This document shows, piece by piece, positions 8,257 through 15,925 of a stretch of 43,410 nucleotides of DNA. The first letter of the stretch is position 1. Each line of letters starts with the position of its first letter. The notes beneath the pieces were generated by a model, which saw only the letters and a program-made list of their open reading frames with translations, ran no database searches and was not told where the DNA came from. This stretch comes from Sphingomonadales bacterium (lineage in GTDB: Bacteria > Pseudomonadota > Alphaproteobacteria > Sphingomonadales > Sphingomonadaceae): NCBI GenBank assembly GCA_027486415.1, contig JAIXPC010000011.1, positions 1-43,410 of the forward strand. The letters run 5' to 3'. The position numbers were made by a program, and so were the translations under genes.

Positions 8257-8667
8257 ATGATGGAGCAATTCTTCCCCTTTGCGGAAACCACGGGCGGGAT
8301 CACCGTGCGCGTGGCGCCGCATTATTTGCCGGATCAATCCGATCCGGCGCGGGGATATTTCGTCTGGGCCTATCATGTCCGCGTCGAAAACGGCAGCGCC
8401 ACGCCGGTGCGCCTGATGGCGCGGCGCTGGCTGATCACCGATGGCGAAGGCCGCACCGAACAGGTGGAAGGCGATGGCGTTGTGGGCGTCCAGCCGCTGA
8501 TCGCACCGGGCGGCGCCTATGATTATGTCTCGGGCTGCCCGCTCGCCACCCCGTCGGGCCGGATGCAGGGCCGTTACGTGATGATGGGCGAAGACGGCGT
8601 GCGCTTTTCGGTGGTGATCCCGGCCTTCGTGCTGGAACTGCCCGGCAACCGCCCGCAAGTTCACTGA
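8257..8667 (+). CDS. apaG: ApaG domain protein
   Basis: The 136-residue protein matches the ApaG family over its whole length, with the immunoglobulin-like beta-sandwich pattern: ITVRVAPHYLPDQSDP at the start, the YFVWAYHVRVEN strand, RRWLITD, VVGVQPLIAPGG and the GRYVMM strand. ApaG is linked to metal resistance and Ap4A phenotypes in enterobacteria, but its biochemical role is still unsettled. It is a cytoplasmic protein with no signal peptide. It sits 5 bases after metZ and 11 before the LysR gene, an arrangement I recall from related bacteria. The annotation is by family, not by proven function. Confidence 0.92.
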   Translation: MMEQFFPFAETTGGITVRVAPHYLPDQSDPARGYFVWAYHVRVENGSATPVRLMARRWLITDGEGRTEQVEGDGVVGVQPLIAPGGAYDYVSGCPLATPSGRMQGRYVMMGEDGVRFSVVIPAFVLELPGNRPQVH

Positions 8668-8678
8668 CACTTGCGCCC

Positions 8679-9485
8679 ATGAAGCGCACCCATCTGCCCT
8701 TGAACGCCCTGCGCGTGTTCGAAGCCGCCGCGCGCCACCTGTCGTTCACCCGCGCGGCCGATGAACTGGCCGTCACGCCGGCTGCCGTTGGCCAGCAGAT
8801 CCGCGCGCTGGAGGAATCGCTGGGTGTCGTCCTCTTCCGCCGTCTCACCCGCACGCTGGAATTGACGCCAGAGGCCGAACAGGCGCTGCCGGCGCTGCAG
8901 ACGGGCTTTCGCGCCTTTGAAGACAGTGTGCGCCTGATGCAGGCCGGGCAATCCAGCCGCGTCCTGTCGATCGCCGCGCCGCGCGCCCTGATGGCAAAGT
9001 GGCTGGCCGGCCGGCTGGCCGAATATGGCCGCGCCAACCCCGATCTGCGCTTTGCCATCAGCACCCACGATGATGGCGAGGTGGATTTCACCCAGGCCAA
9101 TCTCGATCTCGCCTTCCATTTCGGCGGGGAGCCGACGGCCGAAGCCATCCACGGCCGCACGCTGGGCGACGAACGGCTGCTGATGGTTGCCGCACCGGGC
9201 GCGTCCGCCGATGCCCCCTGCATCGCCCACCCGCTCGATCCCGAAACCATCTGTGTCGAAAGCAGCCTCACCGTGGCCGATGCCGGGCTGGCCATCGATG
9301 CCGCCGCCGCCGGGCTGGGCAAGACGCGGGTGCCGGCGCTGCTGGCCGCCGCCGATCTGGCCGCAGGGCGCATCGTGGCGCTGGACGGTGGCGAGCCGGC
9401 GGCCGGCGCCTGGTGGTTGACCGCGCCTACCCCGCAATGGCGGCAGGCCAAGGTGCGCGCCCTCATCGCCTTCCTGATCGATTGA
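8679..9485 (+). CDS. LysR-family transcriptional regulator (GcvA-like)
   Basis: At 268 residues it is shorter than the usual 290-310. The N-terminal winged helix (about residues 4-62: LNALRVFEAAARHLSFTRAA, AVTPAAVGQQIRALEE, LFRRLTRTLELT) is clear and of the GcvA type. The C-terminal substrate-binding domain is present but compact and ends soon after a final helix. It is co-directional with metZ and apaG (11-base gap), so it may autoregulate that transcript or act elsewhere. LysR genes are usually divergent from their targets, so this placement gives no clear target. No T-N11-A box is obvious in the short gap. Confidence 0.9.
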   Translation: MKRTHLPLNALRVFEAAARHLSFTRAADELAVTPAAVGQQIRALEESLGVVLFRRLTRTLELTPEAEQALPALQTGFRAFEDSVRLMQAGQSSRVLSIAAPRALMAKWLAGRLAEYGRANPDLRFAISTHDDGEVDFTQANLDLAFHFGGEPTAEAIHGRTLGDERLLMVAAPGASADAPCIAHPLDPETICVESSLTVADAGLAIDAAAAGLGKTRVPALLAAADLAAGRIVALDGGEPAAGAWWLTAPTPQWRQAKVRALIAFLID

Positions 9486-9503
9486 GCGGCCACCCCGGCA
9501 CAT

Positions 9504-9520
9504 TGTCGGGAAATTTGACA
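9504..9520. promoter_or_regulatory. Palindrome TGTC-N9-GACA, distal copy (candidate enhancer site)
   Basis: TGTCGGGAAATTTGACA is a 17-bp imperfect palindrome just after the LysR gene. A second copy, 15 of 17 bases identical, lies 181 bases downstream at 9685. Both precede a sigma-54 promoter at 9776, so they are candidate binding sites for a sigma-54-dependent activator. Confidence 0.5.
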
Positions 9521-9537
9521 CGAACCTGATCGCGTCA

Positions 9538-9571
9538 GGGCGAAAGCGGGCCAGATCGGTGCCTTTCGCCC
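9538..9571. other. Hairpin after the LysR gene
   Basis: gggcgaaag and ctttcgccc form a perfect 9-bp stem with a 16-base loop, 53 bases after the LysR stop. It lacks a T-run, so it may be a weak or Rho-assisted end of the metZ-apaG-LysR transcript. Confidence 0.35.
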
Positions 9572-9684
9572 GGCTTTGCCGCGCCATTGCGCGCCAGCCA
9601 GCCCCGTTTTCTGCCCTCGCGCCCCCAAAGCGAACCGGTTCTGCTGCCCTTCGCTGGCAGACATGCGGCGAATGGCGGCAAAAC

Positions 9685-9701
9685 TGTCGGAAAAATTGAC
9701 A
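9685..9701. promoter_or_regulatory. Palindrome TGTC-N9-GACA, proximal copy (candidate enhancer site)
   Basis: TGTCGGAAAAATTGACA is the second copy of the 17-bp palindrome. It lies 75 bases upstream of the sigma-54 -24 element, within the usual range for enhancer sites of NtrC-type activators. The embedded TTGACA could also be read as a -35 box, but no convincing -10 follows at 16-18 bases. Confidence 0.5.
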
Positions 9702-9775
9702 AATGATGAACGGAAGGAAAAATTAACCTAATCGCAAGCTTCTGGAATCTCTCGGAAACTTAAAAATTCATTAAT

Positions 9776-9793
9776 TTGGTATGAAGATTGCAT
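9776..9793 (+). promoter_or_regulatory. Sigma-54 (-24/-12) promoter of the first PEP-CTERM gene
   Basis: TTGGTATGAAGATTGCAT matches the sigma-54 consensus: GG and GC are exactly 10 bases apart and the -12 element is TTGCAT. It lies 64 bases before the ATG at 9857, inside an AT-rich patch (about 9690-9795). Sigma-54 control of PEP-CTERM genes through the PrsK/PrsR two-component pair is known in exosortase-bearing bacteria. Confidence 0.65.
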
Positions 9794-9856
9794 CGCTTTC
9801 CGCGACCGGGGGGTCCGTTGCACCGGCCAAGGGTTTTCCAAGAGGAGTTTCTGGAA

Positions 9857-10597
9857 ATGCGCAAATATCTGCAAACAGCCATCGTCGCCGCCGCGATCGC
9901 GGTGATGCCGTCGGCCGCCCACGCCATGCGGACGGCCTCGATCGTCAGCTTCACCGCCAACCAGTCTGGCCCGAACCTCACCTACACCGACAACGGTTCG
10001 TCGGGCTGGACGCTGACCACTGCCACGCCGAAGAACGTGCTGGTGAGCCTCGAGGATTTCGACGGCAACTTCGTCTCGGGCGTTGCCGCGCAGCTGAGCT
10101 TCACGGGCACCGGCACCGGCTTTGCCATGAACACCGCCGGCAATCTGTGGACGCAGATGTTCACCGGCGGTTCGGTGTCGTTCACGGCGGTCAATGCCGT
10201 CACCATCGGCAGCCGCAGCATCGCTGCCGGCGGCAACATCCTGACGCTCAATTTCTCCGGCGGCGACCTGTCGGCCGCGGTGCCCGGCACCTCGGGCAAC
10301 GCCCTGGTGTCGATCCCGGGTGACGGCTTCAGCAACGTGTCGAGCGGTTTCATCGATTTCCCGCCGGTCACGCTGACCGACTTCTCGATCAGCCTTGGCA
10401 ACGTTTCGCCGGGCTTCAGCATCGGGTCGGGCGGTCTGGGCACGCAGTCCAATGCCCGCTTCACCAATTTCACCGCGCGCGGTTCGGGCGATTTCACCGC
10501 CGCCGTGCCGGAACCGCAGACCTGGGCCATGCTGGTGCTGGGCTTTGGCCTCGTCGGCTTTGCCCGTCGTCGTCAGCTGCGGACGATTGCGGCCTGA
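9857..10597 (+). CDS. Exported PEPxxWA-CTERM sorting-domain protein
   Basis: The ATG at 9857 gives 246 residues with a classical signal peptide (MRKYLQTAIVAAAIAVMPSA, predicted cut after AHA). A purine-rich ribosome site (agaggag) lies 9 bases upstream. The mature part is Thr/Ser/Gly-rich, beta-strand-like and almost free of Cys, and I do not recognise a domain. The C-terminus is the sorting tag PEPQTWAMLVLGFGLVG followed by ARRR. This tag is recognised by an exosortase, which cleaves it and releases or anchors the protein at the cell surface, often in bacteria that make exopolysaccharide. A sigma-54 promoter and two palindromes lie upstream and a terminator follows. No exosortase gene is in the window. 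Confidence 0.88.
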   Translation: MRKYLQTAIVAAAIAVMPSAAHAMRTASIVSFTANQSGPNLTYTDNGSSGWTLTTATPKNVLVSLEDFDGNFVSGVAAQLSFTGTGTGFAMNTAGNLWTQMFTGGSVSFTAVNAVTIGSRSIAAGGNILTLNFSGGDLSAAVPGTSGNALVSIPGDGFSNVSSGFIDFPPVTLTDFSISLGNVSPGFSIGSGGLGTQSNARFTNFTARGSGDFTAAVPEPQTWAMLVLGFGLVGFARRRQLRTIAA

Positions 10598-10662
10598 TCG
10601 GGATCATCCGGCCGGCGACTGTGTCGTCGGCCGCTGTTCTTGTGCGTTTCAGGAATTTGCAG

Positions 10663-10688
10663 GCACCCGGCACGGCCGGGTGCCTTTT
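10663..10688 (+). terminator. Terminator after the first PEP-CTERM gene
   Basis: A 9-bp stem (ggcacc-ggc with gcc-ggtgcc, one bulged C), loop acg, then TTTT. It lies 65 bases after the stop codon at 10597 and separates the two PEP-CTERM genes into different transcripts. Confidence 0.65.
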
Positions 10689-10786
10689 CATGGGGCGGCG
10701 ACTGTTGGCGTTGCTCGCTCCGCTGAATGAACTTGCTGTATAAAAGATTAACATTTGCATAATTCACCTTGAGGCGATGTTAATAT

Positions 10787-10805
10787 TCTGGCAATCAGAT
10801 TGTCA
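10787..10805 (+). promoter_or_regulatory. Possible sigma-54 promoter of the second PEP-CTERM gene
   Basis: The sequence tctggcaatcagattgtca has TGGCA at -24 and ATTGT at -12, with the two dinucleotides 10 bases apart. The -12 pair is GT rather than GC, a weaker match. It lies 51 bases before the ATG at 10856, close to the distance seen for the first PEP-CTERM gene. No TGTC-N9-GACA palindrome is visible here. Confidence 0.35.
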
Positions 10806-10855
10806 GAAGGTTCCGGGGGCGGGTGGATTGGCCCCCTTTTGCGAGGAGGACCAAA

Positions 10856-11590
10856 ATGCAGATGAAGATGCTGATGGCCGTGGCCACGGCAGCCGTGCTG
10901 AGCACGGTGCCGGCAGCCGCCGCCGTTCCGCTGGTGAATTCGCCGATCACGGTGACGACAGCCGATATTGGCCGGGCGTTCACCTACAATTTCAATGGCA
11001 TCGTTGATGAAGTGACGCAGCCCGGACTGGCCGCTGCCATCACCTTCAAGCTGACCGGCGTTGCCGGCAACACCTGGACCTTTTCGGCAGACATCAACAA
11101 CAACCTGCCGGGAACGCCGGTCGCTGGCCGTATCACCAGCTTTGGCTTCAACAGCATGCCCGATATCACGGCGGTGACGCCCCTTTCGGGCCCGTTCATG
11201 AACGCCCAGCTTGATGGCAGCTTCCCGCAGACGGGTGGCGGCACCAGCATTGCCTTCTGCCTTGAAGATCAGGCGGGCGGCGGTTGCGGCGGCGGCGGCA
11301 ACGGCGTGTTCAACAACACGACGGCGCTCCAGACATTTTCGCTCACGCTGGGCGGCGCGCCGACGACCTCGGCAACGTTCAACAATTTCATCCTGCGCTG
11401 GCAATCCGTGTCCGGTCCGTTCAACGGCACCTCGGGCATCGGCATGGGCACCAATGGTGGTGGTGACGACGGTTTTGATCCGGGCGGCGGCGTCGTGCCG
11501 GAACCGGCGACCTGGGCGATGCTGATTGCGGGTTTCGGCCTTGTCGGCGTGGCATCGCGCCGTCGTCGCACGGCGGTGGTCGCATCCTGA
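10856..11590 (+). CDS. Exported PEPxxWA-CTERM sorting-domain protein
   Basis: The ATG at 10856 follows a strong ribosome site (aggagga, 5 bases away) and gives 244 residues. The signal peptide (MKMLMAVATAAVLSTVPAAA) is followed by a beta-rich domain with Thr, Asn and Gly. A Cys-bearing loop (FCLEDQAGGGCGGGG) and a Gly/Asp-rich linker (GGGDDGFDPGGG) precede the tag PEPATWAMLIAGFGLVG and a basic SRRRR end. The two Cys could form a disulfide in the periplasm. It shares the sorting tag and general build with the gene at 9857, but the mature domains are not obviously alike, so a recent duplication is not supported. It ends at a strong terminator shared with the converging gene at 11663. Confidence 0.88.
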   Translation: MQMKMLMAVATAAVLSTVPAAAAVPLVNSPITVTTADIGRAFTYNFNGIVDEVTQPGLAAAITFKLTGVAGNTWTFSADINNNLPGTPVAGRITSFGFNSMPDITAVTPLSGPFMNAQLDGSFPQTGGGTSIAFCLEDQAGGGCGGGGNGVFNNTTALQTFSLTLGGAPTTSATFNNFILRWQSVSGPFNGTSGIGMGTNGGGDDGFDPGGGVVPEPATWAMLIAGFGLVGVASRRRRTAVVAS

Positions 11591-11622
11591 TCGCGGCCTG
11601 ATCCGCGCTTGCGGTCATGATG

Positions 11623-11654
11623 ACGGCGGCAGCCCTTCGGGTTGCCGCCGTTTT
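11623..11654 (+). terminator. Terminator after the second PEP-CTERM gene
   Basis: A 13-bp stem (acggcggcagccc with gggttgccgccgt, one G-U pair) with a ttc loop is followed by TTTT. It lies 33 bases after the stop codon. Confidence 0.8.
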
Positions 11655-11662
11655 CATGCCGG

Positions 11663-12133
11663 CTATGCGCCGGAAATCAACGGTCGGCCGATCAGGGCCA
11701 GATCGCCGCGCGTCAGGCTGCGGATCTCGCCGCTGATCGGGTGGCGCAATTGCATCCTGTCTCCGGCCACGCCCGTCACCAGCCACCAGCTGCCATCGCC
11801 ATCCTGCGCGATGCCGGGCAGCCCGCGCGCCAGGTCGCGGCCCAGCAGCGGCCACGCCGGGGTTTCGGCACCCGCCGCCCAGACGATCTCGACAGCGGTT
11901 TCCACCTCGTCGCCATCGGCGCTGATCGTGGCACCGGCCACGGCCAGCAGTGCCGCGCGGCCGCCGCGTCCGCCGATCCGCGCCATCACGTCAGGGGCGA
12001 CAAAGCGCACGCCCCGTGCCGTCCACGCTTCCGCCAGCGCCGTTGCCAGCGGGTCGCCGGCATCGGCGGCGGAAAGGGCAGCCGGCAGGGCCAGCAACAG
12101 GGGCAGGGTGATCAGGGTTCGGCGATTGATCAT
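11663..12133 (-). CDS. Exported hypothetical protein of 156 residues
   Basis: The protein begins with a signal peptide (MINRRTLITLPLLLALPAAL, predicted cut near LSAA). The remaining ~135 residues are Ala/Gly/Arg-rich, with a stretch SWWLVTGVAGDRMQLRHPIS followed by EIRSLTRGDL. The latter looks like a small beta-barrel motif in which a value is checked against an allowed layout. I do not recognise the family. It converges on the PEP-CTERM gene terminator and is divergent from the ABC-F gene, with 48 bases between starts. It is transcribed alone. Function unknown; location periplasm or outer membrane by inference from the signal peptide. Confidence 0.65.
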   Translation of the reverse strand: MINRRTLITLPLLLALPAALSAADAGDPLATALAEAWTARGVRFVAPDVMARIGGRGGRAALLAVAGATISADGDEVETAVEIVWAAGAETPAWPLLGRDLARGLPGIAQDGDGSWWLVTGVAGDRMQLRHPISGEIRSLTRGDLALIGRPLISGA

Positions 12134-12181
12134 CCCAGCAGCCTAGCCGGCTTGGCCGCATCCTGCTAGGCGGCTGCCATC

Positions 12182-14050
12182 ATGCTCTCGGTCCAGAATC
12201 TCGTCGTCCGCCTTGGCGGCCGTGCCATCATCGACGGGGCGTCGGCCACGCTGCCGCCGCGCGGCTGTGTTGGCCTGATTGGCCGCAACGGCGCTGGCAA
12301 ATCGACGATGATGAAGGTGCTGGCCGGCATCATCGAACCCGATGGCGGCAGCGTCGATCGCCCGCGCGGATCGCGGCTGGGCTGGCTGAAACAGGAAGCC
12401 CCGGCGGGGCTGGGCACGCCGTTCGAAACCGTGCTCGCCGCCGATACCGAACGCGCCGCCCTGCTGGCCGAGGAAGCGGCTGGTGCTGCGCCCGAACGCG
12501 TGGCCGACATTCACGAACGGCTGATCGCCATCGATGCCCACACCGCCCCGGCGCGGGCCGCGCGCATCCTTGTCGGCCTTGGCTTTGACGAGGAAATGCA
12601 GGGCCGCCCGCTCGACAGCTATTCCGGCGGCTGGCGGATGCGCGTGGCGCTGGCGGCGCTGCTGTTCACCCGGCCCGATGTGCTGCTGCTCGACGAACCG
12701 TCGAACCACCTCGATCTGGAATCGGCGCTGTGGCTGGAAAATTTCCTGAAATCCTATCCCGGCCTGATCGTGCTGATCAGCCACGAACGGGATCTGCTCA
12801 ACCGCGTGGCCACCATGATCCTGCACCTCGAAGGCGGCAAGGTGCAGCTTTACACCGGCAATTACGACAGTTTCGAACGCCAGCGCGCCGAACGCCTGGC
12901 CCAGCTGGAAGCCGCGCGCACGGCGCAGGCCCAGCAGCGCGCCAAGCTGCAGGATTATATCGCCCGCAATTCCGCCCGCGCGTCGACCGCCAAGCAGGCG
13001 CAGAGCCGCGCCAAGGCGCTGGCCAGGATGCAGCCGGTGGCTGAAGCCGCCGCCGATCCGTCGATGAAGTTCGATTTCCCCAGCCCGCAACCGTTGCGCC
13101 CGCCGCTGGTGACGCTGGATCATGCCGACGTTGGCTATGATGGCCGGGCGATCCTCAATGATCTCGACATTCGCCTCGATCCCGATGACCGGCTGGCGCT
13201 GGTGGGCCGCAACGGCAACGGCAAGACGACGCTGGCCCGCCTGATGATCGGCCAGTTGCCGACGATGGCCGGCAGCCGGGCCGCCTCGGGCAAGCTGAAG
13301 GTGGGTTACTTCACGCAATATCAGGTGGAAGAGCTGGATGGCGACGCCACGCCGGTGCTGATGATGAGCCGGGCCATGAAGGGGGCAACGCCGGGCGCGG
13401 TGCGCGCCCAGCTGGGGCGGTTCGGCTTCACCGGGCCGGTGGCGGAACAGCGCATCGGCACCATGAGCGGCGGCGAAAAGGCCCGGCTGGCGCTCGCGCT
13501 CGTCACCCGCGACGCGCCGCACCTGATCGTGCTCGACGAGCCGACCAACCACCTTGATATCGACAGCCGCGAGGCGCTGGTGCAGGCGCTGGCCGGTTAT
13601 GAAGGCGCCGTCGTCGTCGTCAGCCACGATCGCCATGTGATCGAGGCCAGCGCCGATCGGCTGGTGCTGGTCGATTCCGGCCGCGCCAGCCCGTTCGATG
13701 GCAGCATCGACGATTACGAGGCGCTGATTCTGGGCGGTGCCGGCAGCAGCAGCACGGCCGCCGCGCCGGCCGCAAAGGCACCGCGCATCGATCCCAAGGA
13801 AGCCCGCCGCCAGGCCGCCGCCCGCCGCGAAGCCGCCAAGCCGCTGCGCCAGGCCATGCTGAACGCCGAAGCGCAGATGAACCGCCTGATCGCCGAGCGC
13901 GAGGCCATCGACGAGCAGATGACCCACGCCCCGGCCGACATCACCGCCCTGATGCAGCGCCGCGGCGTGCTTGATGCCGGCATCCAGGCCGCCGAGGACG
14001 CCTGGGCCGCCGCCAGCGAAGCCTATGACGCGGCGGTGGCCGCCCCGTAA
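12182..14050 (+). CDS. ABC-F family ATPase (YheS/ABCF3-like)
   Basis: The 622-residue protein has two ABC ATPase domains in one chain and no membrane segments, which defines ABC-F proteins. Walker A motifs are GRNGAGKST (about residues 36-44) and GRNGNGKTT (about 342-350). Signatures are YSGGWRMRVALAALL and MSGGEKARLALAL, and Walker B motifs are LLLLDEPSNHLDLE and LIVLDEPTNHLDID. The linker between the domains is rich in Gln and Arg. A C-terminal charged helix (about 560-620) is predicted to form a coiled coil. ABC-F proteins bind the ribosomal E-site and relieve stalled translation; some protect against antibiotics. The short inter-domain linker and coiled-coil tail point to the housekeeping YheS-like group rather than a resistance type. 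The 3' end overlaps the converging hydrolase gene by 28 bases. Confidence 0.93.
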   Translation: MLSVQNLVVRLGGRAIIDGASATLPPRGCVGLIGRNGAGKSTMMKVLAGIIEPDGGSVDRPRGSRLGWLKQEAPAGLGTPFETVLAADTERAALLAEEAAGAAPERVADIHERLIAIDAHTAPARAARILVGLGFDEEMQGRPLDSYSGGWRMRVALAALLFTRPDVLLLDEPSNHLDLESALWLENFLKSYPGLIVLISHERDLLNRVATMILHLEGGKVQLYTGNYDSFERQRAERLAQLEAARTAQAQQRAKLQDYIARNSARASTAKQAQSRAKALARMQPVAEAAADPSMKFDFPSPQPLRPPLVTLDHADVGYDGRAILNDLDIRLDPDDRLALVGRNGNGKTTLARLMIGQLPTMAGSRAASGKLKVGYFTQYQVEELDGDATPVLMMSRAMKGATPGAVRAQLGRFGFTGPVAEQRIGTMSGGEKARLALALVTRDAPHLIVLDEPTNHLDIDSREALVQALAGYEGAVVVVSHDRHVIEASADRLVLVDSGRASPFDGSIDDYEALILGGAGSSSTAAAPAAKAPRIDPKEARRQAAARREAAKPLRQAMLNAEAQMNRLIAEREAIDEQMTHAPADITALMQRRGVLDAGIQAAEDAWAAASEAYDAAVAAP

Positions 14051-14682
14051 GCCTTGCAGGCTGCCGCCCGGTAAGGCGCCAGCGCCGCATCGATCCGGGC
14101 ATAGGCAGCGGGGTTGAAGTGGACATGATCACTGCGCCCGTCCGCGCCGATCAGGGCGCTGGTGTCGAGCCTTGTCACGCCCGCCGGCAGGCGTGTTGCC
14201 GCCTCGATCGCCGCCATCGCCGCCGCCTGCCGCCCGCCGATCAGCAGCGCCCGCCACCACGGCTGGTTGGCCGGCGGCACCAGCCCCAGCACGACCACGC
14301 TTGCGCCGCTGGCCTGCCCGGCGCGGGCCAGCGCGGAGATGCGGGCGGCACTGCGGGCGATTTCGGCGCGGCGGCGCTCTCCCCCCAAAAAGGCGATGCC
14401 GGCCGCATCATTGCCGCCGGCGTTGATGATGATCAGGTGAGGGCGGACGGCGGCAATGGCGGCGCGGGCCGGGCCGGCGATGGCGGCGGTGGTGGCGCCG
14501 GGGAACCCCATGCGTTTCAGCTGCCATCCCGGCGGCGGTCGCAGCGGCCAGCGCGATATGCCGCTGTCGCCAACCAGCAGCGCGACACAGCGGGCAGCGT
14601 TGGTCTGCACGATCCGCGCAGGGGCCGGCGGGGCATCAAGATTGGTCACCCGGATGGCAGCATAGGCCAGCGCCGCCAGCAC
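14023..14682 (-). CDS. SGNH/GDSL hydrolase, uncertain start
   Basis: The protein has the SGNH blocks: VGDSGISRW (catalytic Ser), the Gly in FPGATTA, INAGGND (Asn) and SDHVHFNP (Asp/His pair). SGNH enzymes remove or transfer acyl groups on glycans, lipids or esters. The only standard start codon after the LuxC-like stop (14720) is GTG at 14682. It falls in the middle of a hydrophobic stretch, because in-frame codons upstream continue as RWLALLALTPV before LAALAYAAIRV. The real product is therefore probably longer, with an N-terminal anchor, starting at a non-standard codon or affected by a base error. It closes the minus-strand LuxC/LuxE cluster, which suits an esterase that edits or completes the acyl modification. 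Confidence 0.75.
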   Translation of the reverse strand: MLAALAYAAIRVTNLDAPPAPARIVQTNAARCVALLVGDSGISRWPLRPPPGWQLKRMGFPGATTAAIAGPARAAIAAVRPHLIIINAGGNDAAGIAFLGGERRRAEIARSAARISALARAGQASGASVVVLGLVPPANQPWWRALLIGGRQAAAMAAIEAATRLPAGVTRLDTSALIGADGRSDHVHFNPAAYARIDAALAPYRAAACKAYGAATAAS

Positions 14683-14719
14683 GGGCGTCAGCGCCAGCAG
14701 GGCCAGCCAACGGAACGCC

Positions 14720-15925
14720 CTACACCTCGATGGCGACGATGCGGGTCAGCGCGGTGAGCAGGTTGACGCCATCCCACACATGACCAAAGGCCAGCGCCTG
14801 GCCGAAATTGACCACCCGATCGATGCCATGTGGTCGACCCAGCGTCATGAATTCACGCCAATCGTCAGCGGAGACCCCGAAACTGGCGATGGTCTGCCAA
14901 TCGCGGGCGACCATGGCGGCAAGGTCGGACAGGTCATCGATGCGCCGTTCGACGAAGAAGCCATCGCCCGCGGTGCGCGTCAGTCGACCCAGGTCGGGTA
15001 CGGTTGTCACCCGCAGGCGATAATCGGCAGTATCCCGGTGCTGCGCCGGCCCGGCCGCCGCAAGCATTTGTTCTGCCAAGAGTTTGTCGACAGCCGCGCG
15101 CGCCGCGAACGGCTCGCCCGCCGCCGCGATGGCGCTCTCCACCAGCGGCCAGAATGACGCCTGCGCCGCCGCAACCACATCGGCATCCCCCCGCCAGAAC
15201 AAGGCCAGCGGCGATGAGCAGGCCTGCTGCCCGAAGGTGATGGCATCCAGGGCAAATCGCCGTGCCTGTTCCGGCTGGTCCGTCGCCGCTGCCCAAGCTC
15301 CCGCGTCGATCACGGCGGCGGACACTTTCGACGGGAAGGTCAGCTCGGTCGCATGCGGCGGCAACGGGCTGGCCCGCACCTCGCGTACCGTCTCGTCCCC
15401 GCCCCAGATCACCCGCATGTCCACCCGTGCCGACAGCGCATCATTCACTGGTTTTTCAGCGGGATAGCGCACGACAGCCAAGCAATCCCGCACCTCGGCC
15501 GGCAGCCCCGCCAGCGCCTCGTTCAGCAGTTGCAGCAGCAGTTGCAACGCATCGGATTCGCGCCCCGAAACCCTCACGATGTTCACATTGCCCGCCAGCA
15601 CCGACAGCAATGCCGAATAAAGGAACATCGTGTCGACATTGCCCGGCGCGATGTGCAGCACCGCCCCCCGCGCCACCTGCGTGTGCCCGTCCAGCGTCTC
15701 GGCCAGCCGGGCCAGATTGGCGCTGCGCGCCCAATAGGCCAGCGCCACCATCTCCGGCCGGCTGCGCGCTTGTGGATGGGCGAGGATCGCCTTTCTGACG
15801 GCATCGACCAGCGCCAGCCGTTCCGGCGCGAAGGGGGCTGCGCGCGGGGCGGCCAGCGTCGCGGCAATGCTGCCGCCGGCGGGCGCCATCACGCTGATCT
15901 TGTTGTTGATATCTGCAGTCAGCAT
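14720..15925 (-). CDS. Acyl-CoA/acyl-protein reductase, LuxC-like
   Basis: The 401-residue protein matches the LuxC acyl-CoA reductase family (aldehyde dehydrogenase fold). In luminous bacteria LuxC reduces an acyl group passed from LuxE to a fatty aldehyde with NADPH. Visible signs are the HIAPGNVDTMFLYS and NIVRVSGRES segments of the nucleotide-binding region, and the probable catalytic Cys236 in FGQQACSSPLALFW. The start is the ATG at 15925, whose first base is the last base of the LuxE-like stop codon (TGATG), so the two are translationally coupled. No luxA or luxB is present in the window. The aldehyde is therefore probably used in another reaction, such as modification of a sugar or lipid. 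Confidence 0.85.
   Translation of the reverse strand: MLTADINNKISVMAPAGGSIAATLAAPRAAPFAPERLALVDAVRKAILAHPQARSRPEMVALAYWARSANLARLAETLDGHTQVARGAVLHIAPGNVDTMFLYSALLSVLAGNVNIVRVSGRESDALQLLLQLLNEALAGLPAEVRDCLAVVRYPAEKPVNDALSARVDMRVIWGGDETVREVRASPLPPHATELTFPSKVSAAVIDAGAWAAATDQPEQARRFALDAITFGQQACSSPLALFWRGDADVVAAAQASFWPLVESAIAAAGEPFAARAAVDKLLAEQMLAAAGPAQHRDTADYRLRVTTVPDLGRLTRTAGDGFFVERRIDDLSDLAAMVARDWQTIASFGVSADDWREFMTLGRPHGIDRVVNFGQALAFGHVWDGVNLLTALTRIVAIEV

Noticed and set aside
12143-13927. 594-codon open frame on the minus strand opposite the ABC-F gene
   Set aside because: Same GC effect; low-complexity His/Arg/Gln composition and no motif, while the plus frame has both ABC ATPase domains intact.
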